DNA from: Rhodococcus sp. P1Y
Lineage (GTDB): Bacteria; Actinomycetota; Actinomycetes; Mycobacteriales; Mycobacteriaceae
Direction: 5' to 3'
Length of the DNA: 64,000 nucleotides
NCBI RefSeq assembly: GCF_003641205.1
Contig: NZ_CP032762.1
Span: 3,472,001 to 3,536,000, forward strand
Shown here one piece after another: positions 1 to 9,295 of the stretch (positions within the stretch are counted from its first letter, which is position 1; every line of letters starts with the position of its first letter). Below the pieces are notes generated by a model, which was not told the origin of the DNA, did not search any database, and saw only the letters and a program-made list of their open reading frames with translations. Made by a program: the position numbers and the translations under genes.

Positions 1-558
1 GTGGCAAATAGTCTGTTACTGACGCATCTTCAGTCACAGCTCGCGCCGTCGTCGCGGATCGTAATCACGGTCAGCGACACACATTTCGGGGACCTGCTGC
101 ACAATCTCGCGCTCGTTCCGGCGCCTGTGTGGTCTACGCCGGAGGTTCTGGCTCGTCCCGGTGCCTTCGCCGAGCCGGACTCGGCACGTGCTGGCAGAAC
201 GGCGTACTCGACCAGCAAACTCGCGGCAATCTATCTCGTTCACGCTTGGGCGCGGGCACTTCCACCCGGTGTCGACATTGTCTCGTTCAACCCAGGTCTC
301 GTCCCAGGAACAGGCCTGACCAGGCACGCTGGTCGAGGAGTGCAACTCGCGATGCGGGCACTCGGCCCGGTACTTGCTCTGACGCCACTCGCGACCACGT
401 CCGCGCAAGCCGGCGCAGCGTTAGCAGATCTCGTCCTCGGCGTCGTGAGTACGAGCACGGGGGACTACGTGGATCGTCGTCGTGTCGTTTCCTCGTCGAG
501 GCAGTCCTACGACTCCGTACGGGAATCCGAGCTCATCGAGTTTCTGAACACATTGTGA
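1..558 (+). CDS. Short-chain dehydrogenase/reductase, 5'-truncated by the window
   Basis: This is the C-terminal half of an SDR-family oxidoreductase; 185 residues are visible. The catalytic Tyr-x-x-x-Lys appears as AYSTSKLA (Tyr69, Lys73). It follows a central strand reading RIVITVSD and precedes the substrate-side loop FNPGLVPGTGL near residue 97. The glycine-rich NAD(P)-binding turn that must lie about 100 residues before the tyrosine is absent, so the gene begins before base 1 and the GTG at the window edge is not a credible start. It ends at a TGA and converges on fadB across a long inverted repeat. Substrate cannot be inferred; the closest feel is the retinol/protochlorophyllide-like SDR group. 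Confidence 0.8.
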   Translation: MANSLLLTHLQSQLAPSSRIVITVSDTHFGDLLHNLALVPAPVWSTPEVLARPGAFAEPDSARAGRTAYSTSKLAAIYLVHAWARALPPGVDIVSFNPGLVPGTGLTRHAGRGVQLAMRALGPVLALTPLATTSAQAGAALADLVLGVVSTSTGDYVDRRRVVSSSRQSYDSVRESELIEFLNTL

Positions 559-576
559 CAAGTCTCGTTTTCACCT

Positions 577-649
577 GACCACTGAGATCGAAGTTGTGCA
601 CGAATTTCGGGTGAAAGACGTGCACAACTTCGATCTCGACCCAGTGGTC
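577..649. terminator. Long inverted repeat between convergent genes, probable bidirectional terminator
   Basis: Two perfect 19-base arms (584-602 and 619-637, containing GATCGAAGTTGTGCAC and its complement) flank a 16-base loop. Outer arms 577-583 and 643-649 also pair, leaving a 5-base bulge on the right. It sits exactly in the gap between the SDR gene and fadB, which converge. No U-run follows on either strand, as is usual for actinobacterial stem-only terminators. Termination is inferred from structure and position. Confidence 0.6.
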
Positions 650-666
650 GTGAGTGGAGCCTGCGG

Positions 667-2772
667 TCAGACGTTGGCGACGCCAGGAGCGAGGAATCGC
701 TTGCCGGTCACGGCTTCCGAGGTACCGGTCCGGTCGAGGTACGGGGTGATGCCGCCGTTCCAGAAGCCGAAGCCGCCACCGAGGAGCAGGCACAGGTCGA
801 TGTCCTCTGCCGCGGCGACGACGCCTTCGTCGAGCATGATGTTGATCTCGTCGGCGAACGCGCGTCGGGTTCGGTCAAGGACCTGCTCTGCGGTCGATGG
901 CGAATCACCCTGCGGCCACAGCGCGGCGACCTCGGGATCCACGATCTGACCCTCGGGGCCGTAAGTCCAGACTCCTGGCTTCTTCGCATCGACGAGCGCT
1001 CGGAAACCGGGGGAGTCCTTGAAGCGTTCGGGGTACGCCTCGGCGAGGGTCTCCGCGGTGTGCAATGCGACGGCCGGTCCGACGAGGGCGAGCAGCGTGA
1101 GCGGACTCATCGGCATGCCGAGTTCGGCTACGGCGCCGTCGGCTACGTCGAAGGGTGTGCCCTCGTCGATGGCGCTGATGATCTCGCCCGATGCGCGCGT
1201 CACGAGCCGGTTGAACACGAAGCCCGGGAGGTCCGCGGACAGAACTGCGGACTTACGCAGCGTCTTGGCGGTCGCGAAAGCCGTTGCCAGAGTGGCATCG
1301 TCGGTCTTCTCGCCCTTGACGACCTCCAGCAGAGGAAGCACCGCAACGGGATTGAAGAAGTGGAACCCGACGACACGCTCGGGATGCTTCAGGTCCGCTG
1401 CCATCTTGGTGATCGACAGCGAGGAGGTGTTGGTGGCGAGAATGGTCTCGGCAGAGACGAACTCTTCTACCTCGGCGAACACCTTCTTCTTGACGTCGAG
1501 GTTCTCGAACACTGCCTCGATGACGAAGTCGGTCTTCGCGAACGCAGCCTTGTCGATCGAGCCCGAAACGAGGGCCTTGAGGCGGTTGGCGGCGTCGGGC
1601 GACAGTCGCTTCTTGCCGAGCAGCTTGTCGATCTCGCTGTGTACGTACCCGACGCCCTTGTCGATGCGCTCCTGGTCGATGTCGGTGAGGATCACCGGCA
1701 CCTTGAGCTGGCGAACGAACAGCAATGCCAGCTGGCTGGCCATGAGGCCTGCACCCACGATGCCGACGCCGGAGATCTTGCGCGCCAACGACTTGTCCGG
1801 TGCGCCTGCAGGACGCTTCGCGCGTTTCTGGACCAGATCGAATGCGTAGAGGCCGGCGCGGAGCTCGTCGCGGACGAGTAAGGACGAGAGAGCCTCGTCC
1901 TCGGCTGCGAACGCCTTGTCGAGCGACGCGGAGTCGGTGATGTCGGTCGACTTGGCAAGTTCCAGCAATTCGACGGCAGCAACGGGGCCAGGCGCAAAGT
2001 TGCCGGTCTTGCCGGCCACGATGCCCTTGGCGCGTGCGATGGCGTCGTCCCACGCCTGTCCGCGGTCGATTTCCGGGCGAGCCGGAGTGATCTCTCCCTT
2101 GATCACCTGTGCAGCCCAGGCGAGCGATTGCTCGATGAAGTCTGCTCCGCCGAAGACGGCGTCGGCGATACCGAGGTCGAGTGCCTGCTGCGGCTTGAGG
2201 GTGCGGTTCTGGTTGAGCGAGTTCTCGATGACGACCGTCACGGCGTTGGATGCGCCGATGATGTTGGGCAGCAACTGAGTCCCGCCCCATCCGGGAACGA
2301 GACCGAGAAACGCCTCGGGCAACCCGAGAGCAGCCGCGTTGTCGGCGACGGTGCGGTAGTGCGAGTGCAGGCCGACTTCGAGGCCGCCGCCGAGGGCAGC
2401 GCCGTTGATGAAGGCGAACGTCGGAATCTCGGACTCACGCAGGCGTCGGAACACCTTGTGGCCGAGCTGCCCGATCTGTAGTGCCTCGTCCTTGGTCTTG
2501 ATGTTCGGCACACCATTGAGGTCCGCACCGACCGCGAAGATGAACGGTTTGCCGGTGACTGCAATCGCAACCGGGTTCGCGGCGAACGCTTCGTCGAGGG
2601 CGGCGTCGAACTGCGTGAGTCCACCGGGACCGAAGGTCGACGGCTTGGTGTGGTCGTAACCGTTGTCCAGCGTCACCAGAGCGATCGAGCCCTCGAGACC
2701 GGGAACAGAGATAATCTTGGTGAACGCGTTGGTGACTACTTCGTCCGTGAACGCTGTTGTGATGTCACTCAT
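667..2772 (-). CDS. fadB: Fatty-acid oxidation multifunctional protein: enoyl-CoA hydratase / 3-hydroxyacyl-CoA dehydrogenase
   Basis: Alpha subunit of the beta-oxidation complex (701 residues), hydrating trans-2-enoyl-CoA and then oxidising the 3-hydroxyacyl-CoA with NAD+. The N-terminal crotonase domain shows FAVGADLNG, NGAALGGGLEVG and GLPEAFLGLVPGWGGTQL, which carry the oxyanion-hole glycines and both catalytic glutamates. A Rossmann domain follows, with GIVGAGLM near residues 336-344, then FHFFNPV and the C-terminal helical dimerisation region (GFVFNRLVTR). The start is the ATG at 2772, which overlaps the fadA stop as ATGA, so the two subunits are translationally coupled. It resembles M. 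tuberculosis FadB (Rv0860, about 720 residues), though there the pair lies elsewhere on the chromosome. Confidence 0.93.
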   Translation of the reverse strand: MSDITTAFTDEVVTNAFTKIISVPGLEGSIALVTLDNGYDHTKPSTFGPGGLTQFDAALDEAFAANPVAIAVTGKPFIFAVGADLNGVPNIKTKDEALQIGQLGHKVFRRLRESEIPTFAFINGAALGGGLEVGLHSHYRTVADNAAALGLPEAFLGLVPGWGGTQLLPNIIGASNAVTVVIENSLNQNRTLKPQQALDLGIADAVFGGADFIEQSLAWAAQVIKGEITPARPEIDRGQAWDDAIARAKGIVAGKTGNFAPGPVAAVELLELAKSTDITDSASLDKAFAAEDEALSSLLVRDELRAGLYAFDLVQKRAKRPAGAPDKSLARKISGVGIVGAGLMASQLALLFVRQLKVPVILTDIDQERIDKGVGYVHSEIDKLLGKKRLSPDAANRLKALVSGSIDKAAFAKTDFVIEAVFENLDVKKKVFAEVEEFVSAETILATNTSSLSITKMAADLKHPERVVGFHFFNPVAVLPLLEVVKGEKTDDATLATAFATAKTLRKSAVLSADLPGFVFNRLVTRASGEIISAIDEGTPFDVADGAVAELGMPMSPLTLLALVGPAVALHTAETLAEAYPERFKDSPGFRALVDAKKPGVWTYGPEGQIVDPEVAALWPQGDSPSTAEQVLDRTRRAFADEINIMLDEGVVAAAEDIDLCLLLGGGFGFWNGGITPYLDRTGTSEAVTGKRFLAPGVANV

Positions 2773-3995
2773 TTGGCTGCTCCCGAGTAGTCGGAGTGGT
2801 TCGGGTTCTCCCAGATGACAGTGCCGCCCATGCCGAGACCGATGCACATGGTCGTCAGGCCGTAGCGGACGTCGGGCTGCTGTGCGAACTGACGGCTCAG
2901 CTGCGTCATCAAGCGAACGCCGGAGGACGCGAGTGGGTGGCCACACGCGATGGCGCCGCCCCACTGGTTGACGCGGGGGTCGTCGTCGGCGATTCCGTAA
3001 TGCTCGAGGAACGCGAGCACCTGGACGGCAAACGCTTCGTTGATTTCGAACAGACCGATGTCGGAGATGCTCAATCCGGTTCGGCCGAGGAGCTTTTCGG
3101 TGGCGGGAACGGGTCCGATGCCCATGACGGCGGGATCCACACCTGCGAACGAGAAGCCGACCATGCGCATGCCGATGTTCAAGCCGAGTTCAAGGGCGGT
3201 GTCCTCGCCGGCAAGTATCGCCGCGGTGGCACCGTCGTTGAGGCCTGCAGCGTTGCCCGCGGTGACGCGTCCTGCGGGGCGGAACGGAGTTTTGAGCTTC
3301 GCGAGATCTTCGAGCGAGGTTCCGGGACGAGGAGGTTCGTCCTCGGTGGCCAGACCCCAGCCAGCAGCGGACTTCGTCGCGACGGGAACGAGAGTGTCGG
3401 CGATGTAGCCGGCCTTCTTGGCAGCGTCGTACTTGTTCTGACTGGCGACGGCGTAGGCGTCGGTGCGGTCCTTGGTGATCGACGGGAACCGGTCGTGCAG
3501 GTTTTCTGCGGTGTTACCCATGACGAGCGCGCTCGGGTCGACGAGCTTGTCGGCGAGAAAGCGCGGGTTGGGGTCGACGCCTTCACCCATCGGGTGGCGG
3601 CCCATGTGTTCGACACCGCCTGCGATGACCACGTCGTACTGGCCGAAGCCGATGCCGGAACCGGTGGTGGTGACCGAAGTCATCGCGCCTGCGCACATGC
3701 GGTCGATGGCGAAGCCGGGCACGCTGCGCGGCAGCCCTGCCAGAAGGGCCGATGTGCGGCCGATGGTGAGGCCCTGATCACCGGTCTGCGTAGTCGCGGC
3801 GATCGCGACCTCGTCGATCCGTTCGGGTGGGAGGTTGGGGTTCTTGCGAAGTAGTTCCCGGATGGCTTTGACGACGAGATCGTCGGCGCGGGTGTCGGCA
3901 TAGATCCCCTTGGGGCCTGCCTTGCCGAACGGAGTGCGGATGCCGTCGACGAACACGACATTGCGCTGTGAGCTGGTGGACGCGGGTACAGACAC
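2769..3995 (-). CDS. fadA: Acetyl-CoA acyltransferase (3-ketoacyl-CoA thiolase)
   Basis: Thiolase of 408 residues, the beta subunit partner of the following fadB. It cleaves 3-ketoacyl-CoA with CoA to acetyl-CoA and a shortened acyl-CoA. The acyl-accepting cysteine lies in IDRMCAGAM (Cys101), the NEAF motif follows, His353 is in CGHPLASSG, and the second catalytic cysteine is in TTMCIGLG (Cys384). I place the start at the GTG at 3995 because a strong Shine-Dalgarno (GGGAGG) lies 8 bases upstream. The longer open frame to 4055 has no such site and adds a serine/alanine-rich leader foreign to thiolases. The family assignment is secure; chain-length preference is unknown. Confidence 0.93.
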   Translation of the reverse strand: MSVPASTSSQRNVVFVDGIRTPFGKAGPKGIYADTRADDLVVKAIRELLRKNPNLPPERIDEVAIAATTQTGDQGLTIGRTSALLAGLPRSVPGFAIDRMCAGAMTSVTTTGSGIGFGQYDVVIAGGVEHMGRHPMGEGVDPNPRFLADKLVDPSALVMGNTAENLHDRFPSITKDRTDAYAVASQNKYDAAKKAGYIADTLVPVATKSAAGWGLATEDEPPRPGTSLEDLAKLKTPFRPAGRVTAGNAAGLNDGATAAILAGEDTALELGLNIGMRMVGFSFAGVDPAVMGIGPVPATEKLLGRTGLSISDIGLFEINEAFAVQVLAFLEHYGIADDDPRVNQWGGAIACGHPLASSGVRLMTQLSRQFAQQPDVRYGLTTMCIGLGMGGTVIWENPNHSDYSGAAK

Positions 3996-4066
3996 GCTTC
4001 GATCCTCCCGAGCAGATGCGGATACAGGCCCGGCCGACGCCGGGCTCGTGTCCACTGTAGCCGGTA

Positions 4067-5392
4067 TTACTCGCCGGTAACTTGGCGAGGGGTCAGAGCA
4101 TCGGCCAGGACGGGCACGACCAGTTCACGTTGCCAGTCGCGAGCTCGCCCCGCGACCAGTTCGGCGTCGATCGCGGCGTGCGTGTCGCCGTCGCCAGTGG
4201 TCGACCAGTCCCACACCAGCCGCCGCAGGACATCGGGCATGAGCAGGTTCTCGACCGGAACGGATACCTTCTCGCTCAGCTCGGTCATGGCTGCTCGCAC
4301 CAGACCGAGGCGCTCGGCAGCCTCGGGATCACGGCGCGCCCACCGATTCACCGGCGGCGGACCGTCGAAGGGCGCCGACTTGGGTGGAAGATCGGATGCG
4401 GGGAGTGTGCGGGCCCTCCCCAGAGCGGCGAGCCACACCCCGGTCGAACGACGCTGGCGCGGACCCCCGAAGACGGGCAGAGCTCGGAGCTCACCTTCGC
4501 TCTTCGGGTCAGCCGATGCCGCAGCGACAATGGCTGAGTCCGGCAACACTCGGCTCGGCGCTATATCGCGGCGCTGCGCGAGTTCGTCTCGTGCGTGCCA
4601 CAATTCGCGCACGGCGCCGAGAACACGCTGCGAGGTGACCGCGTGAATCCCCGAGGTTCGACGCCACCTGTCGGTCTTGGGTTTCGGGGGACCGAGGGTC
4701 AGGATGTGCGCGAACTCCTGCGCCGCCCACTCGGTCTTGCCCTGGCTCTCCAGTTCGGCGGCCATGGCGTCGCGTAGTTCGAGGAGAACTTCGACGTCGA
4801 GGGCTGCGTAGTTCAGCCACGTGTCGGGCAGCGGCCGCGTCGACCAGTCTGCCGCGCCGTGGCCCTTCTGCAGCGACAGTCCGAGCGTGCGCTCGACGAT
4901 CGCTCCGAGACCGACGCGCTCGAACCCCGCGAGCCGTCCGGCCAGTTCGGTGTCGTACAGCGTCTGCGGGACCAGACCGAGTTCGGCCAACCCCGGGAGA
5001 TCTTGGTCAGCGGAATGCAGAACCCATTCGAGTGGATTGATGACCGCCGCAAGCGGACCGAGGTGGTCGGTGACCGGAATCGGGTCGAGCAACACGGTGC
5101 CTGCTCCGCGCCGACGGAATTGCAGAAGGTAGGCGCGCTGGGAGTATCGGAACCCCGAAGCACGTTCGGCGTCGACTGCCAGCGGACCGTTGCCGGACGC
5201 CAGAAGCGCTGCAGCAGCTACGACTCCTTCGGGGGTCTCGACCACCGCGGGTACACCGTCGGCCGGTGCCAACAGCGGAACTACCGGGGGCGCGGAGTCT
5301 CCGGTATTCGCGGAGTCCTCGGCACTGGTGGAGTCGACTGCCGCCGAGGGCTCATCTGCTACCGAGGGCTCACCGGAACTGGTCGTTGACAT
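4067..5392 (-). CDS. Ribonuclease D-like 3'-5' exonuclease with HRDC domain
   Basis: A DEDD-family 3'-5' exoribonuclease of 441 residues. After a low-complexity Ser/Ala/Glu leader of about 40 residues, the exonuclease domain carries ExoI as LAVDAERASG (Asp74, Glu76), ExoII around VLHSADQDL, and ExoIII as YAALDVEVLL (Tyr-x3-Asp). An HRDC helical domain follows (about residues 230-310, with VRELWHARDELAQRRDI). RNase D trims the 3' ends of tRNA precursors and other stable RNAs; that role is inferred by family. It is the Rv2681-type protein usually found near hemE in this order. The start is an ATG without a strong ribosome-binding site. It lies 41 bases downstream of the DUF3000 gene on the same strand. 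Confidence 0.88.
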   Translation of the reverse strand: MSTTSSGEPSVADEPSAAVDSTSAEDSANTGDSAPPVVPLLAPADGVPAVVETPEGVVAAAALLASGNGPLAVDAERASGFRYSQRAYLLQFRRRGAGTVLLDPIPVTDHLGPLAAVINPLEWVLHSADQDLPGLAELGLVPQTLYDTELAGRLAGFERVGLGAIVERTLGLSLQKGHGAADWSTRPLPDTWLNYAALDVEVLLELRDAMAAELESQGKTEWAAQEFAHILTLGPPKPKTDRWRRTSGIHAVTSQRVLGAVRELWHARDELAQRRDIAPSRVLPDSAIVAAASADPKSEGELRALPVFGGPRQRRSTGVWLAALGRARTLPASDLPPKSAPFDGPPPVNRWARRDPEAAERLGLVRAAMTELSEKVSVPVENLLMPDVLRRLVWDWSTTGDGDTHAAIDAELVAGRARDWQRELVVPVLADALTPRQVTGE

Positions 5393-5433
5393 GAGAGGTG
5401 ACTCTAAGCCCTCGCGTACCTGCTGCGCGCGAA

Positions 5434-6033
5434 CTACGTCCGGTTGCTCTCTCGTCCGCGAAGGTCGGTGATCCCGGCGGGAGGCAACCCGGCAGCGTAG
5501 GCGAGTACCTCACAGAACGCCTCGACGTGCGACGCCAACTCGATCGACCCTGCCGTCCACGACGCGCGTAGTTCCAGCTGATGTGCTTTCGGTGGGCCGG
5601 CGATGTCGCCGTACCGGACCGAACTCGTCGACGTCACCGTCCCGCCGAGTGCAGTCAGCGGTTCGGAGCGGCTTTCGAGAGCGTCGACCAGCCAACTCCA
5701 GCCGACCTCGGGAAGGAGCGGGTCCGATGCAAGTGATTCGTCGACGTCGGCTTGGATGTAGGCAACCAGACGCATGGTTCCGTTCCAGGCTTCGTCGCCG
5801 TCCGGGTCGTACAGAAGGATCAGGCGTCCGAATGCGTCGCCGTCGGACGCCTCGTCGACATCCTCCCCGCTCGGATGCTGGACTTCCGCGCCGATCGCGT
5901 AGCTGAACGGGGCCAGACGCTGCGGCGGCCTGATGGGCCCGATCTCGATGGCTGGGTGCACGACGGCCCGGTGCATAGCCTCGACGGCCGATCGAAACGG
6001 CGCAGGCTCGGCAGAGGATCCGGGTGTGGTCAC
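5434..6033 (-). CDS. DUF3000 family protein
   Basis: Conserved actinobacterial protein of about 199 residues with no known function. Recognisable segments are FRSAVEAMHRAVVHPAIEIG near the N-terminus, FSYAIGAEV, RLILLYDPDGDEAWNG and GWSWLVDALESR, followed by a basic tail. There is no membrane segment or signal peptide. I choose the GTG at 6033. A -10 element TAACGT (6042-6047) ends 8 bases before it and there is no ribosome-binding site, a geometry that fits a leaderless transcript; the open frame continues upstream but has no better start. It is divergent from hemE, and its steady position beside hemE and RNase D suggests a housekeeping role, but nothing in the sequence shows which. Confidence 0.75.
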   Translation of the reverse strand: MTTPGSSAEPAPFRSAVEAMHRAVVHPAIEIGPIRPPQRLAPFSYAIGAEVQHPSGEDVDEASDGDAFGRLILLYDPDGDEAWNGTMRLVAYIQADVDESLASDPLLPEVGWSWLVDALESRSEPLTALGGTVTSTSSVRYGDIAGPPKAHQLELRASWTAGSIELASHVEAFCEVLAYAAGLPPAGITDLRGRESNRT

Positions 6034-6041
6034 GACATCGG

Positions 6042-6047
6042 ACGTTA
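6042..6047 (-). promoter_or_regulatory. -10 element of a probable leaderless promoter for the DUF3000 gene
   Basis: The leftward strand reads TAACGT, matching the actinobacterial TAnnnT -10 hexamer, 8 bases before the GTG at 6033. No Shine-Dalgarno lies between, so transcription probably starts at or next to the start codon. Confidence 0.4.
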
Positions 6048-6171
6048 GACTTCTCACGTTCGGGTTCGTCGGAGGCGCGCCGAGTCGATACCAAGCTGCG
6101 CCCGGTAGACCCGCAAGGTGTCCGGACCTGCGTAGAAGCCCCGTCGGCTGCGCGTGGCAGCATGGACGGTG

Positions 6172-7236
6172 ATGAACACCGATTCGCGTTCCCCCCGTCG
6201 CCATCTTCCCGACGCGCCGCTGCTAGCCGCTGTTGCCGGCCGGGCGCCCTCGCATCGTCCGGTGTGGTTCATGCGGCAGGCCGGACGGTCGTTGCCCGAA
6301 TACCGCAAGATTCGGGCCGGCATCGGGATGCTCGAATCGTGCTTCGACGCCGAGCTCGTCACCGAGATCACGCTTCAACCGGTTCGACGGCACGGGGTCG
6401 ATGCCGCAATCCTTTTCTCCGACATCGTCGTGCCGCTCAAGGCCGCCGGTATCGACCTCGACATCGTGGCCGGTACCGGTCCGGTCGTGGCGAACCCAGT
6501 TCGCTCGGCCGCCGATGTTGCTGGACTGCCGAGGCTCGATCCCGAACAGGTCGCACCGGTAGCCGACGCCGTCGGGATGCTCACCGAGCAACTGGGTGAT
6601 ACGGCACTGATCGGATTCGCCGGCGCGCCGTTCACCCTTGCGTCCTACCTGGTCGAGGGTGGACCGAGCAAGAACCACGAAAAGACGAAGGCTCTGATGC
6701 GGTCGGATCCGAAGACGTGGCACGCGCTGCTCGATACGTTGGCGGACACCACCATCACCTTCCTCCAGGCTCAACTCGCCGCAGGTATCGACGCGCTTCA
6801 GCTGTTCGACTCGTGGGCAGGTGCACTGTCGCTGGCCGATTACCGCGAATTCGTACTTCCGCACTCGAAGAAGGTGCTGGACGCCGTCTCCTCGGCCGGA
6901 GTCCCAAAGATTCATTTCGGTGTCGGAACCGGTGAATTGCTCGGCGCGATGGGCGAGGCCGGTGCCGACGTGGTGGGCGTCGACTGGCGGATCCCGCTCG
7001 ATGTCGCCGCTGCGCGAGTAGGACCAGGAAAAGCCCTGCAGGGCAACCTCGATCCGGCAGTCCTGTTCGCGGGCTGGGACGCGGTGGACAGCGAGGTCCG
7101 ACGCATCGTGGCCGAGGCGGACCGCGCTGTCGGCGCCGGAGCGGTCGGACACGTCTTCAATCTCGGACACGGAGTGCTTCCCGACACCGACCCGGATGTG
7201 CTGTCGCGGGTCGTGGAGTTGGTGCACTCACTGTGA
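6172..7236 (+). CDS. hemE: Uroporphyrinogen decarboxylase
   Basis: Cytosolic enzyme of 354 residues that removes four acetate carboxyls from uroporphyrinogen III to give coproporphyrinogen III. The signature [16 protein letters not shown] lies near residue 30, with the substrate-binding arginine and the invariant RQAGR loop. Later come [25 protein letters not shown], and the C-terminal [14 protein letters not shown]. The ATG at 6172 gives the family's usual length and aligns with mycobacterial HemE starting just before the RxLP segment; GTG codons at 6154 and 6169 are in-frame alternatives. There is no ribosome-binding site, so the message may be leaderless. Its last four bases (GTGA) overlap the next heme gene. 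Confidence 0.95.
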   Translation: MNTDSRSPRRHLPDAPLLAAVAGRAPSHRPVWFMRQAGRSLPEYRKIRAGIGMLESCFDAELVTEITLQPVRRHGVDAAILFSDIVVPLKAAGIDLDIVAGTGPVVANPVRSAADVAGLPRLDPEQVAPVADAVGMLTEQLGDTALIGFAGAPFTLASYLVEGGPSKNHEKTKALMRSDPKTWHALLDTLADTTITFLQAQLAAGIDALQLFDSWAGALSLADYREFVLPHSKKVLDAVSSAGVPKIHFGVGTGELLGAMGEAGADVVGVDWRIPLDVAAARVGPGKALQGNLDPAVLFAGWDAVDSEVRRIVAEADRAVGAGAVGHVFNLGHGVLPDTDPDVLSRVVELVHSL

Positions 7237-8594
7237 CCGCCGGAGCGCCCCGAGTAGCGGTCGTCGGCGGCGGAATCACCGGTCTCGTCGCGGCCTACCG
7301 GGTACGCACAGCGCTCGGTCCGGACGCACAGATCACGATCGTCGAGGCTTCGGATCGCCTCGGCGGCACTCTGCGCACAGTTGACATAGCGGGTGGCCCA
7401 CTCGACGTGGGAGCCGAAGCCTTCATCGGTCGCAGACCCGAAGTGCCGGAGCTGATGGCGGAGCTCGGAATAACTGACCAGCTCGTACACCCAGCAGGCA
7501 AGCGGCCGTCGATCTACTCCGGCGGCGAACTGCACCCGATGCCGGCCGGAACGTTGATGGGCATTCCGGCCACGGCGTCGTCGATGCGCGGGCTGGTCGA
7601 AGAGTCGACACTGCGACGGATCGAGGACGACGCCACATCGGCGTTCAAATGGACGCCGGGTAGCGATGTCAGCGTTGCCGAACTCGTCGGTGGTCGATTC
7701 GGCGAGCAAGTTCTGCGGCGCTCGGTGGATCCTCTGCTCGGGGGCGTGTACTCGGGACTGTCGGATTCGATCGGAGTACGCGCGGCGCTCCCGACGCTGG
7801 CCGCAGCACTGGACTCCGGCGCGCCGAACCTGTCGGCGGCGGTCGCCGCGGCACTGCCGACCCCCAGCGCAGGCCCCGTCTTCGGTGCGTTGCGTGGTGG
7901 CTACTCCGCGCTGGTCGACGCCCTGATCGCTGCCACCGACTCGATCACCGTTCTCGGTACCCGGGTGTCGTCGTTGATCGGTGAGCGGCGCGGATGGCGT
8001 GTCGACCCCGTCGGTCACTTCGATGTCGTCATCCTCGCCGTACCGGCCCCGTCTTTGTCGGCGATTCTGGCCGACACCGTGCCCGACGCCGCGGACGCTG
8101 CAGCCGACATCGAACTCGCCTCCTCGGTCGTGGTGGCCATGTCGGTCCCTGGGGATACGGAGCTGCCCGACAACTCAGGTGTGCTCGTCGCGACGGACGC
8201 AGGCCTGTCCGCCAAGGCCTTCACCTTCTCCAGCCGAAAGTGGACGCACCTGGCAACGCGTGACACCGTTTTGTTGCGTGCCTCCCTGGGTCGATTCGGC
8301 GACGACGGCCCGCTCGACCTGACCGACGAACAACTGGTGGAATCGGCTGTACGCGATCTCGCTACCGTCACCGGGCTCGAGATTCGTCCGAACTCGACCG
8401 TCGTGCAGCGCTGGCGCGGAGGCTTGCCGCAGTACGCGCCGGGTCACCTCGACAGGGTTGCCGATATCGAGGCAGCGGTCCGCGATGTTCCAGGGTTGGC
8501 TGTAGCGGGCGCGTGGAGCCACGGCGTCGGAGTGCCCGCGTGTGTCGCGTCGGCCACCAGGGCGGCCGCTCACGTGTGCGAGGTGGCACGATAG
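7233..8594 (+). CDS. hemY: Coproporphyrinogen III oxidase, HemY/CgoX type
   Basis: FAD-dependent oxidase of 453 residues. The N-terminal dinucleotide-binding motif is [17 protein letters not shown], followed by an acidic FAD-ribose segment ([12 protein letters not shown]) and [12 protein letters not shown]. The C-terminal FAD-binding motif [18 protein letters not shown] is typical of protoporphyrinogen-oxidase-like enzymes. In Actinobacteria this family makes coproporphyrin III from coproporphyrinogen III (the coproporphyrin-dependent pathway); the adjacent coproheme decarboxylase supports that reading over classic protoporphyrinogen oxidase. The GTG start overlaps the hemE stop (GTGA), giving translational coupling. 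The older name hemG is sometimes used. Ferrochelatase, needed between this step and ChdC, is not in this window. Confidence 0.92.
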   Translation: MTAGAPRVAVVGGGITGLVAAYRVRTALGPDAQITIVEASDRLGGTLRTVDIAGGPLDVGAEAFIGRRPEVPELMAELGITDQLVHPAGKRPSIYSGGELHPMPAGTLMGIPATASSMRGLVEESTLRRIEDDATSAFKWTPGSDVSVAELVGGRFGEQVLRRSVDPLLGGVYSGLSDSIGVRAALPTLAAALDSGAPNLSAAVAAALPTPSAGPVFGALRGGYSALVDALIAATDSITVLGTRVSSLIGERRGWRVDPVGHFDVVILAVPAPSLSAILADTVPDAADAAADIELASSVVVAMSVPGDTELPDNSGVLVATDAGLSAKAFTFSSRKWTHLATRDTVLLRASLGRFGDDGPLDLTDEQLVESAVRDLATVTGLEIRPNSTVVQRWRGGLPQYAPGHLDRVADIEAAVRDVPGLAVAGAWSHGVGVPACVASATRAAAHVCEVAR

Positions 8595-8599
8595 GGGCC

Positions 8600-9295
8600 A
8601 TGGCACGCCTCGACTACTCAGCGCTCAATTCGACCCTCCGTTACCTGATGTTCTCGGTGTACAAGGTCACCCCAGGTGTTCTCGGCGACGATCGCGCCGA
8701 GGCAGCCAAAGAAGCTCGCGCGTTCTTCGAAAGCCAGGAGGAGAAGGGCGTTGCCGTTCGCGGGGTCTACGACGTCGCGGGTATGCGCGCCGACGCCGAC
8801 TTCATGGTGTGGACGCACGCCGAGCGCATCGAGGACCTGCAGGCGACCTACTCCGATTTCCGCCGAACCACCGCACTCGGCAAGGCCAGCACACCGGTGT
8901 GGAGCAATTCCGCCCTGCACCGACCCGCCGAGTTCAACAAGAGCCACGTGCCTGCGTTCATTGCAGGCGAAGAGCCCGGTGCATACATCTGCGTGTACCC
9001 CTTCGTGCGTTCGATCGACTGGTACCTGCTTCCCGAGGAAGAGCGTCGCACGATGCTCGCCGATCACGGCAAGGCTGCGCGCGGATACAAGGACGTCCGC
9101 GCCAACACCGTGCCCTCGTTCGCGCTCGGTGACTACGAGTGGATTCTGGCGTTCGAAGCCCCCGAACTCGACCGCATCGTCGATCTGATGCGCGACCTGC
9201 GTGCGACCGAGGCTCGGCGTCACGTTCGCGAGGAGACCCCGTTCTTCACCGGGCCTCGCGTCGATGTAGAAGCGCTCGTCACCGCGCTGCCATGA
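8600..9295 (+). CDS. chdC: Coproheme decarboxylase (HemQ/ChdC)
   Basis: Chlorite-dismutase-fold enzyme of 231 residues that uses peroxide to decarboxylate two propionates of coproheme III, yielding heme b. By alignment with the actinobacterial (Corynebacterium diphtheriae) enzyme, Tyr133 in CVYPFVRS is the radical-forming catalytic tyrosine, His156 in [11 protein letters not shown] is the proximal heme ligand, and His116 in NKSHVPAF is the second, distal histidine. All three keep a constant offset of two. The distal arginine of true chlorite dismutases is not evident. The start ATG follows the hemY stop by 5 bases with an AGGGG ribosome-binding sequence. It overlaps the following HAD gene by ATGA. 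Confidence 0.93.
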   Translation: MARLDYSALNSTLRYLMFSVYKVTPGVLGDDRAEAAKEARAFFESQEEKGVAVRGVYDVAGMRADADFMVWTHAERIEDLQATYSDFRRTTALGKASTPVWSNSALHRPAEFNKSHVPAFIAGEEPGAYICVYPFVRSIDWYLLPEEERRTMLADHGKAARGYKDVRANTVPSFALGDYEWILAFEAPELDRIVDLMRDLRATEARRHVREETPFFTGPRVDVEALVTALP

